A DNA stretch of 59,581 nt from CAZJCK01 sp964544635 (GCA_964544635.1 CAZJCK010000011.1:1-59581); one strand, 5' to 3'. Positions 17,791 to 26,660 are shown, counted from the stretch's first letter. The notes: generated by a model from the sequence alone, not told the origin. Made by a program: numbers and translations.

Positions 17791-19188
17791 TTATTTGAAT
17801 GGTAAGTGGCCGCCGCCCATTTTCTCATGCATGTATTTCCTGGTAACGCCAACCACCACGCCCGACAACGCCACCAGTGCAATCAGGTTCGGCACCGACA
17901 TGACCCCGTTGGCGGTGTCGGCATACCCCCAGACGGTCTCCAGGTCGAACGCCGCCCCCATCAGGGTGAACATGATGTAGACCCACTTATAGGGAAGCTT
18001 GGCCTTTCGTCCCGCGATGTACTCGATCCCCTTCTCACCGTAGTACGACCAGGCGATTACGGTCGAGAAGGCGAACAGGACGATACCGACCACCACCATC
18101 CAGCGGCCGTAGATCGGCAGGGCGCGATCGAACGCCTCGATCGTCTTGACGGCGCCTTCGCTGCTCGAGCCCATCATACCGGTCGTGATAATGACCAGTG
18201 CAGTCATGGTGCAGATCACGATCGTATCGATAAACGGTCCAAGCATGGCGACCAGGCCTTCACGTACCGGTTCTTTCACCTTGGCCGTAGAGTGCGCCAT
18301 CGCCGCCGATCCCTGTCCTGCTTCGTTGGAGAACAGGCCGCGCCTGAGCCCCCAGGTGAAGGTCATCCACCAGGTGACGCCGGCCGCGCTCCCGCCCGCC
18401 AGTTCAGCTGGTGTTGGATTGAAGGCGTGGTGCAGGATCAGTTTGAACGCCGGAACGATCTCTCCGAGATTGAACGACAGGACGACCAGCGCGCTCAGAA
18501 CATAGACTACCGACATGAACGGCACCAGGTACGACGCCACATTGCCGATCCGTTTGATTCCGCCAATAATCACGATACCAACAAGAGCGGCGATGACGAT
18601 CCCAATGATCCAGCGGACAGTCTGTTCGGCGTCGGGTGCGATACCGAATGAATCGATCAGCGAGTGCGCCATGGTGTTCGACTGCACCATGTTGCCGGCG
18701 CCGAAAGCCGAAATGGCGACGCAGAAGGCAAACAACCAGGCCAGCGGCTTGAAGACCTTGCCCATCCCCAGCTCGATATAATACATCGGGCCGCCCAGCA
18801 CATTGCCGTCAGGGTCGATCTTGCGATACTTTATGGCCAGGGTACACTCGGCATACTTGATCGCCATGCCGAACGCCGCGGTGACCCACATCCAGAAGAT
18901 CGCGCCCGGCCCGCCATAGTGAATGGCGATTGCCACGCCTGCGATGTTGCCGATACCGATGGTGGCCGAGAGCGCAGCCGAGAGCGCCTGGAAGTGGGTA
19001 AGCTGACCTTCATGCGACGGATCGTCGTACTTGCCGCGAGCGATGGCAATACCGTGGGCAAAGCCGCGCACCTGGATGAAAACAGTGCGTACGGTCAGGA
19101 TGAGGCCCGCACCCAACAGGATCATGGCCATGGGCCAGCCCCAGACAAAACCGGAGATTTGCGTCAGGATGTCATTTAAGAATTCCAT
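17791..19188 (-). CDS. Sodium:alanine/glycine symporter (AGCS family)
   Basis: 465 residues from the ATG at 19188, the start that matches the family (MEFLNDILTQISGFVWG). An extension to 19293 would add a non-hydrophobic leader and is unlikely. It has about eleven membrane helices and family landmarks: the GIGNIAGVAIAI region, GGPMYYIELG, GLRRGLFSNEAGQGSA and WSYYGEKGIEY. It should import small neutral amino acids with Na+ across the inner membrane. The Shine-Dalgarno sequence is weak. No glycine riboswitch was found upstream. Confidence 0.93.
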   Translation of the reverse strand: MEFLNDILTQISGFVWGWPMAMILLGAGLILTVRTVFIQVRGFAHGIAIARGKYDDPSHEGQLTHFQALSAALSATIGIGNIAGVAIAIHYGGPGAIFWMWVTAAFGMAIKYAECTLAIKYRKIDPDGNVLGGPMYYIELGMGKVFKPLAWLFAFCVAISAFGAGNMVQSNTMAHSLIDSFGIAPDAEQTVRWIIGIVIAALVGIVIIGGIKRIGNVASYLVPFMSVVYVLSALVVLSFNLGEIVPAFKLILHHAFNPTPAELAGGSAAGVTWWMTFTWGLRRGLFSNEAGQGSAAMAHSTAKVKEPVREGLVAMLGPFIDTIVICTMTALVIITTGMMGSSSEGAVKTIEAFDRALPIYGRWMVVVGIVLFAFSTVIAWSYYGEKGIEYIAGRKAKLPYKWVYIMFTLMGAAFDLETVWGYADTANGVMSVPNLIALVALSGVVVGVTRKYMHEKMGGGHLPFK

Positions 19189-19350
19189 GAATGGGGAGTA
19201 GATACAGCACGGGTATAGCCTCCGCAAGTAAAAATGCGGTGTGAAGAAGCGACGCTGCCGGTGTGCCGGCGCCGATTCCTGCTGCATTGACACCAGCTAC
19301 GAAAACCCGCCGCGACGGGCGATTGACTTCGTCAATCGAGCTGTCTATTT

Positions 19351-19485
19351 CCCGCAAGCCTGTTGCCTTCGGACGCGGGGGGCGTGATCGGTGACGGTAC
19401 CGAAGCCGACCCGGTTGAGCTGGCCTATTTCATCGACTACCTCTACAGCGGCGGGCCGGCACCGGTTTACTGCGAGCCGGATTGA
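19351..19485 (+). pseudogene. Remnant of a dockerin-like C-terminal domain
   Basis: A short open stretch reads GGVIGDGTEADPVELAYFID followed by YLYSGGPAPVYCEPD and a stop. This is the half-repeat pattern (GDG...ADxxELxYFIDYLYxGG) of the dockerin-like tail on the subtilase in this window. No start codon, signal peptide or body precedes it; the frame is closed by a TGA at 19324. It looks like the tail of a surface-protein gene whose main part was deleted. Confidence 0.55.
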
Positions 19486-19504
19486 CACTGACGGACTGAT
19501 GCGC

Positions 19505-19537
19505 AAAAAAAATTGGGGCCGGGTATTGCCCGGCCCC
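19505..19537 (-). terminator. Strong intrinsic terminator on the minus strand with no visible gene
   Basis: GGGGCCGGG-TATTG-CCCGGCCCC is a perfect 9-bp stem; on the minus strand it is followed by AATTTTTTTT. It would end a transcript running leftward from the enolase promoter region, where no protein gene is seen. Confidence 0.75.
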
Positions 19538-19740
19538 AGGGCCAGAACGATTTGAATCCGCTGGCCGACGTTCTATTGGGGTTTCGTTATCAATCCCCAT
19601 GCCGACAGGAAACCGGCTGCCGTCCAACAGATTAGCGAAACGTCACCGTGACAATGTACAGACTTCAGACCAGTAATTGTAGTGGTAGTCCCATTACTCA
19701 GTGAAGCTTGCGCCGGTCGGTCAGGCTGCCTACCTTAACC
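19538..19740 (-). ncRNA. Candidate small RNA upstream of enolase, antisense direction
   Basis: This 200-base gap has no convincing protein frame on the minus strand but ends in the strong terminator at 19505-19537. Read leftward it can form GC-rich hairpins: GGCCAG...CTGGCC next to the terminator, GGGG...CCCC around 19577-19597, and GCCG...CGGC around 19602-19618. I could not match it to 6S, SRP, tmRNA or RNase P signatures. Its start is unknown. Confidence 0.3.
19708..19736 (+). promoter_or_regulatory. Possible enolase promoter
   Basis: TTGCGC and TACCTT are spaced by 17 bases, 45 bases before the enolase ATG. It is a moderate match to sigma70 promoters. Confidence 0.4.
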
Positions 19741-19780
19741 CCATGCACAACCAACGACATACCGAATAAAAGGAGTTTCT

Positions 19781-21088
19781 ATGTGTGATTTTGACTACAT
19801 CTACGCCCGCCAGATACTCGATAGCCGCGGTACCCCGACGGTTGAAGTCGACGTCGCTCTGTCGGACGGTACCATCGGCCGTGCCGCTGTACCATCGGGT
19901 GCCTCAACCGGTAAGCATGAAGCGGTCGAGTTGCGCGACGGCGGCGGCAAGGCCAAACCGTATTTCGGCAAAGGCGTGATGAAAGCGGTCGACAATGTGA
20001 ACGACATCATCGGTCCGGCGATCATGAAAGAGTATCTCGATCCGTACGACCAGGTCTCGCTCGACAATTTCCTGATCGCGCTCGACGGTACCGACAACAA
20101 GAACAAACTCGGCGCCAATGCCATACTCGGTGTGTCGCTCGCGACCGCCAAGGCGGCGGCTGAGTCGAACGGTCAGCACCTGTACGAATATATCGGCGGC
20201 GCCAACTGCAAGATGCTGCCGGTCCCGATGATGAACATCCTCAACGGCGGCAAGCACGCCGATAACAATGTCGACCTGCAGGAGTTCATGATTATGCCGG
20301 TCGGCGCCAAGGACATACGTGAAGCCCTGCAGATGGGTGCGGAGGTGTTTGGTCACCTCAAAGAAGTACTCAAGAAGAAGGGCTACAACACGGCGGTCGG
20401 TGATGAAGGCGGTTTCGCGCCGGACCTGAAGTCGAACGAAGAAGCGCTCGAAGTGATCATGGAGGCGATCAAGAAATCCGGCTACAAGGCCGGCAGCCAG
20501 ATCCGACTGGCCCTCGACCCGGCCTCGACGGAATTCTACGACAGCAAGACCAAAAAGTACAACCTCGCGGCTGAAGGCAAGAAGCTGACCACTGCGCAGA
20601 TGATCGATTTCTACGAAAAACTCTGCAAGGCCTACCCGATCGTGTCGATCGAGGACGGCCTGGCGGAGGATGACTGGGATGGTTTCGTCGAGATGACGGC
20701 CCGCCTTGGCGACAAGGTCCAGATTGTCGGCGACGACCTGTTTGTCACCAATCCAAAGCGACTGGCCAAGGGGATCGAGATGGGCGCCGCCAACTCCATC
20801 CTGATCAAGTTGAACCAGATCGGTACGCTCACTGAAACTCTCGACGCCATCCAGATGGCACAGAAGGCCAACTATACGGCGGTCATTTCGCATCGTTCGG
20901 GTGAAACCGAAGATGCAACGATCGCCGATGTGGTAGTGGCAACCTCGGCCGGCCAGATCAAGACCGGCTCGATGTGTCGAAGCGACCGTATCGCCAAGTA
21001 CAACCAGCTGATCCGAATCGAGGAGATGATCGGCCGGCATGCCGAGTATCCGGGCATGAGCGCGTTCTACAATCTTGATGAGAAATAA
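19781..21088 (+). CDS. eno: Enolase (phosphopyruvate hydratase)
   Basis: 435 residues, the usual bacterial length, with AGGAG before the ATG. It interconverts 2-phosphoglycerate and phosphoenolpyruvate. Landmarks: SRGTPTVEV at the N-terminus, GDEGGFAP with the catalytic Glu, Mg ligands in LALDPASTEFY, SIEDGLAEDDWDG and GDDLFVTN, the catalytic Lys in LIKLNQIGT, and SHRSGETEDATIADVVVAT near the end. It is a single-gene unit closed by a strong terminator. Confidence 0.98.
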   Translation: MCDFDYIYARQILDSRGTPTVEVDVALSDGTIGRAAVPSGASTGKHEAVELRDGGGKAKPYFGKGVMKAVDNVNDIIGPAIMKEYLDPYDQVSLDNFLIALDGTDNKNKLGANAILGVSLATAKAAAESNGQHLYEYIGGANCKMLPVPMMNILNGGKHADNNVDLQEFMIMPVGAKDIREALQMGAEVFGHLKEVLKKKGYNTAVGDEGGFAPDLKSNEEALEVIMEAIKKSGYKAGSQIRLALDPASTEFYDSKTKKYNLAAEGKKLTTAQMIDFYEKLCKAYPIVSIEDGLAEDDWDGFVEMTARLGDKVQIVGDDLFVTNPKRLAKGIEMGAANSILIKLNQIGTLTETLDAIQMAQKANYTAVISHRSGETEDATIADVVVATSAGQIKTGSMCRSDRIAKYNQLIRIEEMIGRHAEYPGMSAFYNLDEK

Positions 21089-21110
21089 CTGATCGCACGA
21101 ATCCAACTTT

Positions 21111-21150
21111 AACGGCGATCCCGTATTGTTCGGGGTCGCCGTTTTCTTTT
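21111..21150 (+). terminator. Intrinsic terminator of eno
   Basis: AACGGCGATCCC and GGGGTCGCCGTT pair over 11-12 bp around a 9-base loop, followed by TTCTTTT. It begins 22 bases after the enolase stop. Confidence 0.85.
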
Positions 21151-21188
21151 GATTGACCGGGAGGCGGACAGGTTGTAGCTTTTACTCC

Positions 21189-22403
21189 ATGAAACGGATC
21201 GGGCTGCTTTGGGCGGTGATTCTATGCGCCGCGATGCTTCCGCAGGGGGACGTTCTCCGGGCACAGGAATCGACGTCGATGGAGGTCGACAGCACCTGGC
21301 ACATAATACTGAGCCAGGAGCTGTACCGGCCATGCAGCGATTACAGCTACAACGCAACTCTGCTCATACCCAAGTGGCGAGCCCAGCGGAAATTCGCATT
21401 TATCAATGAGGCGCTGGATTTTCTTGATGCGGTCTGTAAAGACCGGGTTGACTTTCTCCGTACTCGATTGCTGATCGGTATGCAGAGCGGCGCATTCTCG
21501 GAAAAGCACTACGATGACAGCGTCTTCTTTGCGCTGCCGTTCAGATTCAAATTCGATCGGCCTCGCGGCTCGGGGCCGACTACCCGGTGGACTACCCGGT
21601 GGGAATCCTACGACAGCACGTGGCACAAGTACGACAGCATCTTCGCGGCGTATGAGACGACGTTTATTCGCCTCGCCGACAGCCTGCTTCCTCACACCAA
21701 AGCAGGCAGCGCCGAACGCTTGTGGTGCTACATATACACCAATGACACCGCCGGATTCAGGGAGGCAATGGAACTGGAGTCGACCCGCAATACGAAGATC
21801 GGCAGATCAGCGCACAGTTACTTCGCTGCGAAGGAAGCCGAGCAGCGCCGCCGCGATTCGCTGAAGTCGGACTTGCAGATGACAGTGACGGCGAAATTCG
21901 GCAACTGGGTGCCGACGGGGGATCTCAAAGCGGTCGGTACGCGACAGTATTTTGAAAGTGAAATCAACGGCTATCTCGGGCGCTATCTGTTCGAGTTGCA
22001 GCTTGGTATTGCCTGGCAGGATGCCAGCACGTTACTGCAGATCGAGCATGAAGGACAAATCGACAGCACAGAACAGTTCAGCACAATCCACTTTTCACTC
22101 AATTCCGGCTATCGCCTGCTTGATCTCGGCCCACTGACAACCTATGCCGTCGGCGGGATCGGTATCGTAAGTGTGACTCTCATTGAGACAAGCAACAGCG
22201 ACTATGTCGATAAAAAGTATACCCAGTCGTTCATGATGGGTATCGGTCTGCGTCAACTCATCGGCGCGAAACGCCATCGCGGTATCTTTGGCCAGATCGA
22301 CCTGCGTTACAATATGATGTGGCTCGATAACGACGGCGGCTCGAGTGTCGACGGCAATGTGCTCACCATCACCGCCGGTCTGGGATATCACTTCTGGAAT
22401 TGA
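21189..22403 (+). CDS. Secreted protein with predicted C-terminal outer-membrane barrel
   Basis: 404 residues from ATG 21189, which gives the signal peptide MKRIGLLWAVILCAAMLPQG. A longer frame from 21153 would bury it. The first half is charged and helical and contains several short D-S-T-W-H-type segments. From about residue 225 it turns into alternating strands (LQMTVTAKFGNW, YLFELQLGIAWQD, TYAVGGIGIVSVT, DLRYNMMW) and ends LGYHFWN. That is the look of an outer-membrane beta-barrel domain. No family was recognised. The ribosome-binding site is weak. Confidence 0.7.
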   Translation: MKRIGLLWAVILCAAMLPQGDVLRAQESTSMEVDSTWHIILSQELYRPCSDYSYNATLLIPKWRAQRKFAFINEALDFLDAVCKDRVDFLRTRLLIGMQSGAFSEKHYDDSVFFALPFRFKFDRPRGSGPTTRWTTRWESYDSTWHKYDSIFAAYETTFIRLADSLLPHTKAGSAERLWCYIYTNDTAGFREAMELESTRNTKIGRSAHSYFAAKEAEQRRRDSLKSDLQMTVTAKFGNWVPTGDLKAVGTRQYFESEINGYLGRYLFELQLGIAWQDASTLLQIEHEGQIDSTEQFSTIHFSLNSGYRLLDLGPLTTYAVGGIGIVSVTLIETSNSDYVDKKYTQSFMMGIGLRQLIGAKRHRGIFGQIDLRYNMMWLDNDGGSSVDGNVLTITAGLGYHFWN

Positions 22404-22441
22404 ACGTCACCGATACCATTGATTACGTGACGCGCGCACGC

Positions 22442-22954
22442 TCAGGCATGATCGTATATCAACTGCACTAACCCGCTGTCGTATGTTTTCCACGAGCGGA
22501 GCGCCCACGATGTTTCCGGGATGCCGTCGGGAAACAGCGTGATACCGCCACCCAGAATGATCGGATGTATCGACAGGATCAGTCGATCGATCAAATCGAC
22601 CTGCATCAACTGCTTCGCCAGTTTGTTACCGCCGACCACCCAGATGTCCTTTTCTCCCTGGGTAGCCAGTTCATTGACAAATTCCGCCGGATTGTCGGCG
22701 ATAAATTCAATGTCTTCGTCCGGCGCATCGTGGAGTGAACGTGAGAACACGTAGGTGCGACGATCATGGTACGGCCATTCCCCGAATGTCCGGACCAGGT
22801 CATACGTTACCCGTCCCATTACCAGCACGCCGACATCGCTGTAGAACTGCTCATAGCCGTAGTCTTCATCGGTGAACAGCCAGTCGACATCACCATTGGC
22901 GCGCGCGATCCTGTTGTCAAGACTGCACGCTACGAAATATACAACTCGCGCCAT
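22442..22954 (-). CDS. Dihydrofolate reductase-like (RibD C-terminal domain) protein
   Basis: 170 residues behind GGGAG. MARVVYFVACSLDNRIAR, VLVMGRVTYDLV, RTYVFSRSL, DIWVVGGNKLAKQL and HPIILGGGITLF are the pattern of YyaP/YwjB-type stand-alone RibD_C proteins. These have the DHFR fold and likely bind NADPH, but their substrate is usually unknown. It is divergent from the acetyltransferase with an 80-base gap. Confidence 0.9.
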   Translation of the reverse strand: MARVVYFVACSLDNRIARANGDVDWLFTDEDYGYEQFYSDVGVLVMGRVTYDLVRTFGEWPYHDRRTYVFSRSLHDAPDEDIEFIADNPAEFVNELATQGEKDIWVVGGNKLAKQLMQVDLIDRLILSIHPIILGGGITLFPDGIPETSWALRSWKTYDSGLVQLIYDHA

Positions 22955-23034
22955 ACTGTCACTCCCGCGGTTTCGATCCTCGATTTATTCAATAATGTCA
23001 TTGCCATCCGACAATAGCTACTGTTCTTTATGAT

Positions 23035-23601
23035 ATGGCAATAAAAACCCGACGCCTCACTGCCCGCGACTGGGATGTCGTAGAGAAGCTGTTCGGTGAG
23101 AACGGCGCCTGCGGCGGCTGCTGGTGCATGTACTGGCGCCTGCCGCGCGGCGGCAAGTTGTGGGAGGAGAGCAAGGGCAAGAAGAACCGCAAAACGATGC
23201 GCCAACTCGTCACCGGCGGTCAGGTGCGCGCGGTCCTGGCGTTCGACGGTGACAAACCGGTCGGTTGGTGCGCCTATGGTCCGCGCTCCGATTTCCCCCG
23301 GCTGCAACGTGTCCGCGCATTACCCCAGGAGTACTCACGCACCACCTGGAGTGTGGTCTGTTTTTTCATCGACAAGGACTACCGTCGACAGGGTGTTGCC
23401 ACCCAACTGCTCCAGGCGGCGACGCGCGAGGCGTTTCGTGCTGGCGCGACCGAGGTCGAAGGCTACCCGATCAAACCGAAGAGCGATCGCGTCTCACCTG
23501 CTTTCGCCTGGACGGGTGTTGAGTCGCTGTTTGAGTCGTGCGGCTACACCAAGAAGCTGGAAACGGAAGCCTCCACACAATTGTACCTCCGCACCAAGTA
23601 G
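23035..23601 (+). CDS. GNAT-family N-acetyltransferase
   Basis: 188 residues. It contains the acetyl-CoA-binding motif A, VVCFFIDKDYRRQGVATQLL with the R-R-Q-G-V-A core, and a C-terminal SLFESCGYTKKLE. The N-terminal ACGGCWCMYWR cysteine/tryptophan patch is typical of one uncharacterised GNAT subgroup. The acceptor substrate is not evident. Confidence 0.88.
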   Translation: MAIKTRRLTARDWDVVEKLFGENGACGGCWCMYWRLPRGGKLWEESKGKKNRKTMRQLVTGGQVRAVLAFDGDKPVGWCAYGPRSDFPRLQRVRALPQEYSRTTWSVVCFFIDKDYRRQGVATQLLQAATREAFRAGATEVEGYPIKPKSDRVSPAFAWTGVESLFESCGYTKKLETEASTQLYLRTK

Positions 23602-23721
23602 TACACCTCATTCGAAACAACACGCTATCAGTACGGCGGGACTTGACGCCGTTTCGCTTTTGCCCCACTATTAGGTGATCCGTAAACAGATAGCTTAAAC
23701 GAAAGGTCCGGTCTATTGCCT

Positions 23722-24486
23722 ATGTCAACCGCTCATAATATCTGGTTTCCCCGCGATGACTCCTCCGAACTCGGTCAGGATGAAGCGTTCTTCTATATTG
23801 AGATCGACGGAGAGGAGAAGCAGCTTCGTTTTCACGACTACGATCAAATCTATTCCATTCCCGGCCTGTATGAACAGTTGTTTTACGGCCGCCTCAAGTG
23901 CCAGTCGCCGACAAAAGTGACCGAAATCCTCCGCACCGCCATGCGCCAGACCGAAGACGCTTTCTCCGCCCTGCGCGTGCTCGACCTTGGGGCCGGCAAC
24001 GGCATGATGGGCGAAGCGATGCGTGACATCGGCGTGTCGCGAATGGTCGGAGTTGACATCGTCCCGGAGGCCAAAACCGCCTGCATGCGCGACCGTGCCG
24101 GGGTGTATGACGGCTATTACATCCAGGATTTCACCAGCCTCGACAAGAAAACCAGAGATGATATTGGTTCGTGGGGGTTTGACTGCATGACAACGGTAGC
24201 GTCGCTCGGGTTCGGAGACATTCCGACCAAGGCGTTTCTGACGGCGTTCAATCTCACCGCCGAAACAGGCTGGATTGCGTTCAATATTAAAGAGTCGTTC
24301 TTCGGCAAAGCGGATACCAGCGGTTTTTCCACCATGATTCGCAAGCTGATCTTCTCGCAGTATCTTGATATTTACTGCATCGAACGGTACCGTCACCGTC
24401 TGTCGATCGACGGCGCCCCGATTTACTACTATGCCATAGCTGGTCGCAAGACTGCCGACGCCCCGATGGACTACGCCGAAGAGTGA
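23722..24486 (+). CDS. Class I SAM-dependent methyltransferase
   Basis: 254 residues from ATG 23722; a TTG at 23716 is nearly as good, given AAAGG upstream. Motif I is VLDLGAGNGMMG (about residue 85), followed by MVGVDIVPEAKTA as motif II. MTTVASLGFGDIPTKAF follows at the substrate side. The N-terminal 60 residues resemble no methyltransferase part I know. It could methylate a small molecule or a protein; the neighbours do not help. Confidence 0.85.
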   Translation: MSTAHNIWFPRDDSSELGQDEAFFYIEIDGEEKQLRFHDYDQIYSIPGLYEQLFYGRLKCQSPTKVTEILRTAMRQTEDAFSALRVLDLGAGNGMMGEAMRDIGVSRMVGVDIVPEAKTACMRDRAGVYDGYYIQDFTSLDKKTRDDIGSWGFDCMTTVASLGFGDIPTKAFLTAFNLTAETGWIAFNIKESFFGKADTSGFSTMIRKLIFSQYLDIYCIERYRHRLSIDGAPIYYYAIAGRKTADAPMDYAEE

Positions 24487-24607
24487 TTGCGACATCGGCT
24501 CGGTTGTTCTCTCTTCGCATCAAAATCACTTGATAAGTCGTCGTTTCCTAAGTAGACTATAAGCCAATAGGAACAGGTCACTTACACAAACGGCAAAGGC
24601 TGTCAGG

Positions 24608-26290
24608 ATGTCCTCAAATTTACGTTATAATATAGCCGATCAACGACTTACGTACGCCGGCACGAAAGAAGAGTTCCCGTTCTTCGACGAACGGATCGCC
24701 GAATTCAACCATCGTCACCGGGCGGTGCTGCGCGACTACGACCTGCGGCTGGAATCGTGCAATATCATCACCCTGTGCGATCGCATTAACCACCATTCCA
24801 ACATGGGCGCCCTGCGCAACCGCCAGCTGAGGCAGTCGGCCATCGTGTCGGCGGCGCTGTCGGCGATCGCGGTCGGCGGTCAGGGACGAGCGGCGCTCAA
24901 TTCGTTCCCCAAAGAGGAGCAGACGAACGAGCTGAAGAACCGCCTGAAGCGGGCCAACGACCGTTCCGCTGCCCAGGTGATGGCCGAGGTGCTCCAGACC
25001 ACCACCGAGACCTTTCCGGTCGGCGAGGAAGTGCTGATCGAGTCGGTGGTGACCGAAGGTGTCCGGGTCAAGCCGGGCAAAGAGGCCGGCGGTAACCCGA
25101 CCATTGCAGTCGGGGCGTTGTATGGCAAGTCGGAGCACCGGGCCCAGTATGGCCTGCCGATGATGCCGCGCTCGGTCAGTTTGTTGTCGATGGGGAACGA
25201 TGTTATCGACGGCACCACCAAGTCGATCACCGGCGAGCACTCCTCGATGACCAGTCTTTTTCTGACCGAAAGTAATGTCAAGCGTCGCCTGCCCGACATC
25301 TATGTCCAGCGCTGGATGGGTGGCGCCAAATTCGACATCTTCAATCCGCGCGAAACCAATACGGTGGAAGCGGCCGAAATCATCGCCTCGTCAATGGGCC
25401 TGACCGGTATCGACAAGTTGTCGGCCTTTTTCCTGGACCGCCCACGCCATAAGGTGCCGATGGACCAGTTGAACGCTGCGGGCGTGGCCACACCGTGGGA
25501 CAAGGACGGTGACATGATCCCGTCGGTGCTGTTGGGTATGAACGGCCTTGATTTCCCCGACGGTCGCAACCTGAACGGGATGGTCGGCGAGATCGGCGGT
25601 TCGGCCGAGTGGGCGGTAGCCGTATTGCCGTTGGTCTGGCGGGGCGGGGAGGCGATCGGTATGTTGACCTCGCAATCGTCGCTGACGCGCAAGGACCTCT
25701 CCCCCGAACAGTTGTGGAAAGAACGTTTCCATTTCACCGAAGAAGAATTCCTGCAGATCCAGGACGCCCGCTTCGAACAGAAACCGTACTTTACGATTCA
25801 GGACATTGTCGACGATCCGTTCGCCGGCGGTATCGCCTGCTTCGGCGCCATCACCGACAATTACTTCATTCCCTTCATGAAGGGCGCCCAGATCGATACG
25901 GAGAACAATACGGCCAAAGCGACCGTGCTGGCAGTGACCTCGGTAGGGACGGTGCAGGTCTGGCAGATGACCTTCAAAGCCAACGAGACGATAAAGCGTT
26001 CGATCGAATTGATGATGCCGCCCAAGCAAACGTTGCTCGAGAAAAGCGGCAAAGAGCTTGAAGCGGCGATCGGCAAACACCTCGAGAGCGAGCATACGGC
26101 GCAGCGTTTCCGTATCTTCTTCTACAACGAGTACTACCCCGCCCTCATTCCGGTGCGCGACCGTTTTGTCGTGCTCCAGCGGGCTGTCGACGCCCTCATC
26201 GAGCGCGGCGCACTGGTTGAGAAGGACAGGGAAATAGTCAACACTACCATTCGGGTTGCATCCGAGTGGTTCGTCAACAGTGACGGTTGA
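24608..26290 (+). CDS. Long, divergent class II fructose-1,6-bisphosphatase (GlpX)-like protein
   Basis: 560 residues against about 330 for GlpX. The middle aligns by motif: VLIESVVTEG (GlpX GEGE region), NDVIDGTTKS (metal-binding D-P-x-E/D-G-T), PDIYVQRWMGG, FFLDRPRHK, WDKDGDMIPSVLLG, EIGGSAEWAVA and TIQDIV...GGIACFGAITDNYF, then SVGTVQVWQMTF. Pro in the DPxDGT motif is replaced by Val. About 75 extra N-terminal and 100 extra C-terminal residues are unfamiliar. It probably hydrolyses a sugar bisphosphate or a related inositol-type phosphate. The ferritin-like gene follows after 36 bases and may be co-transcribed. Confidence 0.75.
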   Translation: MSSNLRYNIADQRLTYAGTKEEFPFFDERIAEFNHRHRAVLRDYDLRLESCNIITLCDRINHHSNMGALRNRQLRQSAIVSAALSAIAVGGQGRAALNSFPKEEQTNELKNRLKRANDRSAAQVMAEVLQTTTETFPVGEEVLIESVVTEGVRVKPGKEAGGNPTIAVGALYGKSEHRAQYGLPMMPRSVSLLSMGNDVIDGTTKSITGEHSSMTSLFLTESNVKRRLPDIYVQRWMGGAKFDIFNPRETNTVEAAEIIASSMGLTGIDKLSAFFLDRPRHKVPMDQLNAAGVATPWDKDGDMIPSVLLGMNGLDFPDGRNLNGMVGEIGGSAEWAVAVLPLVWRGGEAIGMLTSQSSLTRKDLSPEQLWKERFHFTEEEFLQIQDARFEQKPYFTIQDIVDDPFAGGIACFGAITDNYFIPFMKGAQIDTENNTAKATVLAVTSVGTVQVWQMTFKANETIKRSIELMMPPKQTLLEKSGKELEAAIGKHLESEHTAQRFRIFFYNEYYPALIPVRDRFVVLQRAVDALIERGALVEKDREIVNTTIRVASEWFVNSDG

Positions 26291-26326
26291 GACTGCGCGC
26301 CTTTTGGATTGCACATTGGAGGTATT

Positions 26327-26611
26327 ATGGCTCTGGAACAGTTGCATGAACAGGTAAAGGATCTTTCACCGGAAGCGCGCGACATGCACCGCGCCCTGGC
26401 CTCGTTGATCGAAGAACTGGAGGCAGTGGCATGGTACAACCAGCGGGCTGAAGCCACCGACAATGAGGAACTCAAGCACATCCTGACGCACAACGCCGAC
26501 GAAGAGAAGGAACATGCGGCCATGCTGATCGAGTGGATCCGCCGCAACGACCCGAAGTTCCACGACGAATTGAAGGATTACCTGTTTACCGACAAAAAGA
26601 TCGGCCACTGA
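26327..26611 (+). CDS. Encapsulated-ferritin (EncFtn)-type protein lacking a targeting tail
   Basis: 94 residues from ATG 26327 with GGAGGT just upstream. The two-helix sequence matches Rhodospirillum EncFtn closely: IEELEAVAWYNQRAEA, HNADEEKEHAAMLIEWIRR and DYLFTDK. The ferroxidase ligands correspond to Glu30, Glu60 and His63, the entry-site glutamates to Glu29 and Glu32, and the family Trp to Trp36. Known EncFtn chains continue past this core with a peptide that docks into the encapsulin shell. Here the protein stops at FTDKKIGH, and no encapsulin gene is in the window. It likely oxidises iron as a decamer. Confidence 0.88.
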   Translation: MALEQLHEQVKDLSPEARDMHRALASLIEELEAVAWYNQRAEATDNEELKHILTHNADEEKEHAAMLIEWIRRNDPKFHDELKDYLFTDKKIGH

Positions 26612-26630
26612 TAAACTTGTTGAAGGGAGC

Positions 26631-26658
26631 GGGCGGCCGGACGGTCGCCCGTTTTTTT
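26631..26658 (+). terminator. Intrinsic terminator after the EncFtn-like gene
   Basis: GGGCGGCC-GGAC-GGTCGCCC (8 bp, one G-U) followed by GTTTTTTT. It ends three bases before the next start codon. Confidence 0.85.
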
Positions 26659-26660
26659 GT

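Noticed and set aside
19189..19350. Glycine riboswitch upstream of the AGCS symporter
   Set aside because: None of the conserved glycine-aptamer blocks were found on the minus strand.
19538..19740. 6S RNA, SRP RNA, tmRNA or RNase P RNA
   Set aside because: No signature sequence of these RNAs could be located; kept only as an unnamed candidate RNA.
19904..21106. Minus-strand open frame (400 codons) across enolase
   Set aside because: Reverse shadow of a highly conserved enolase.
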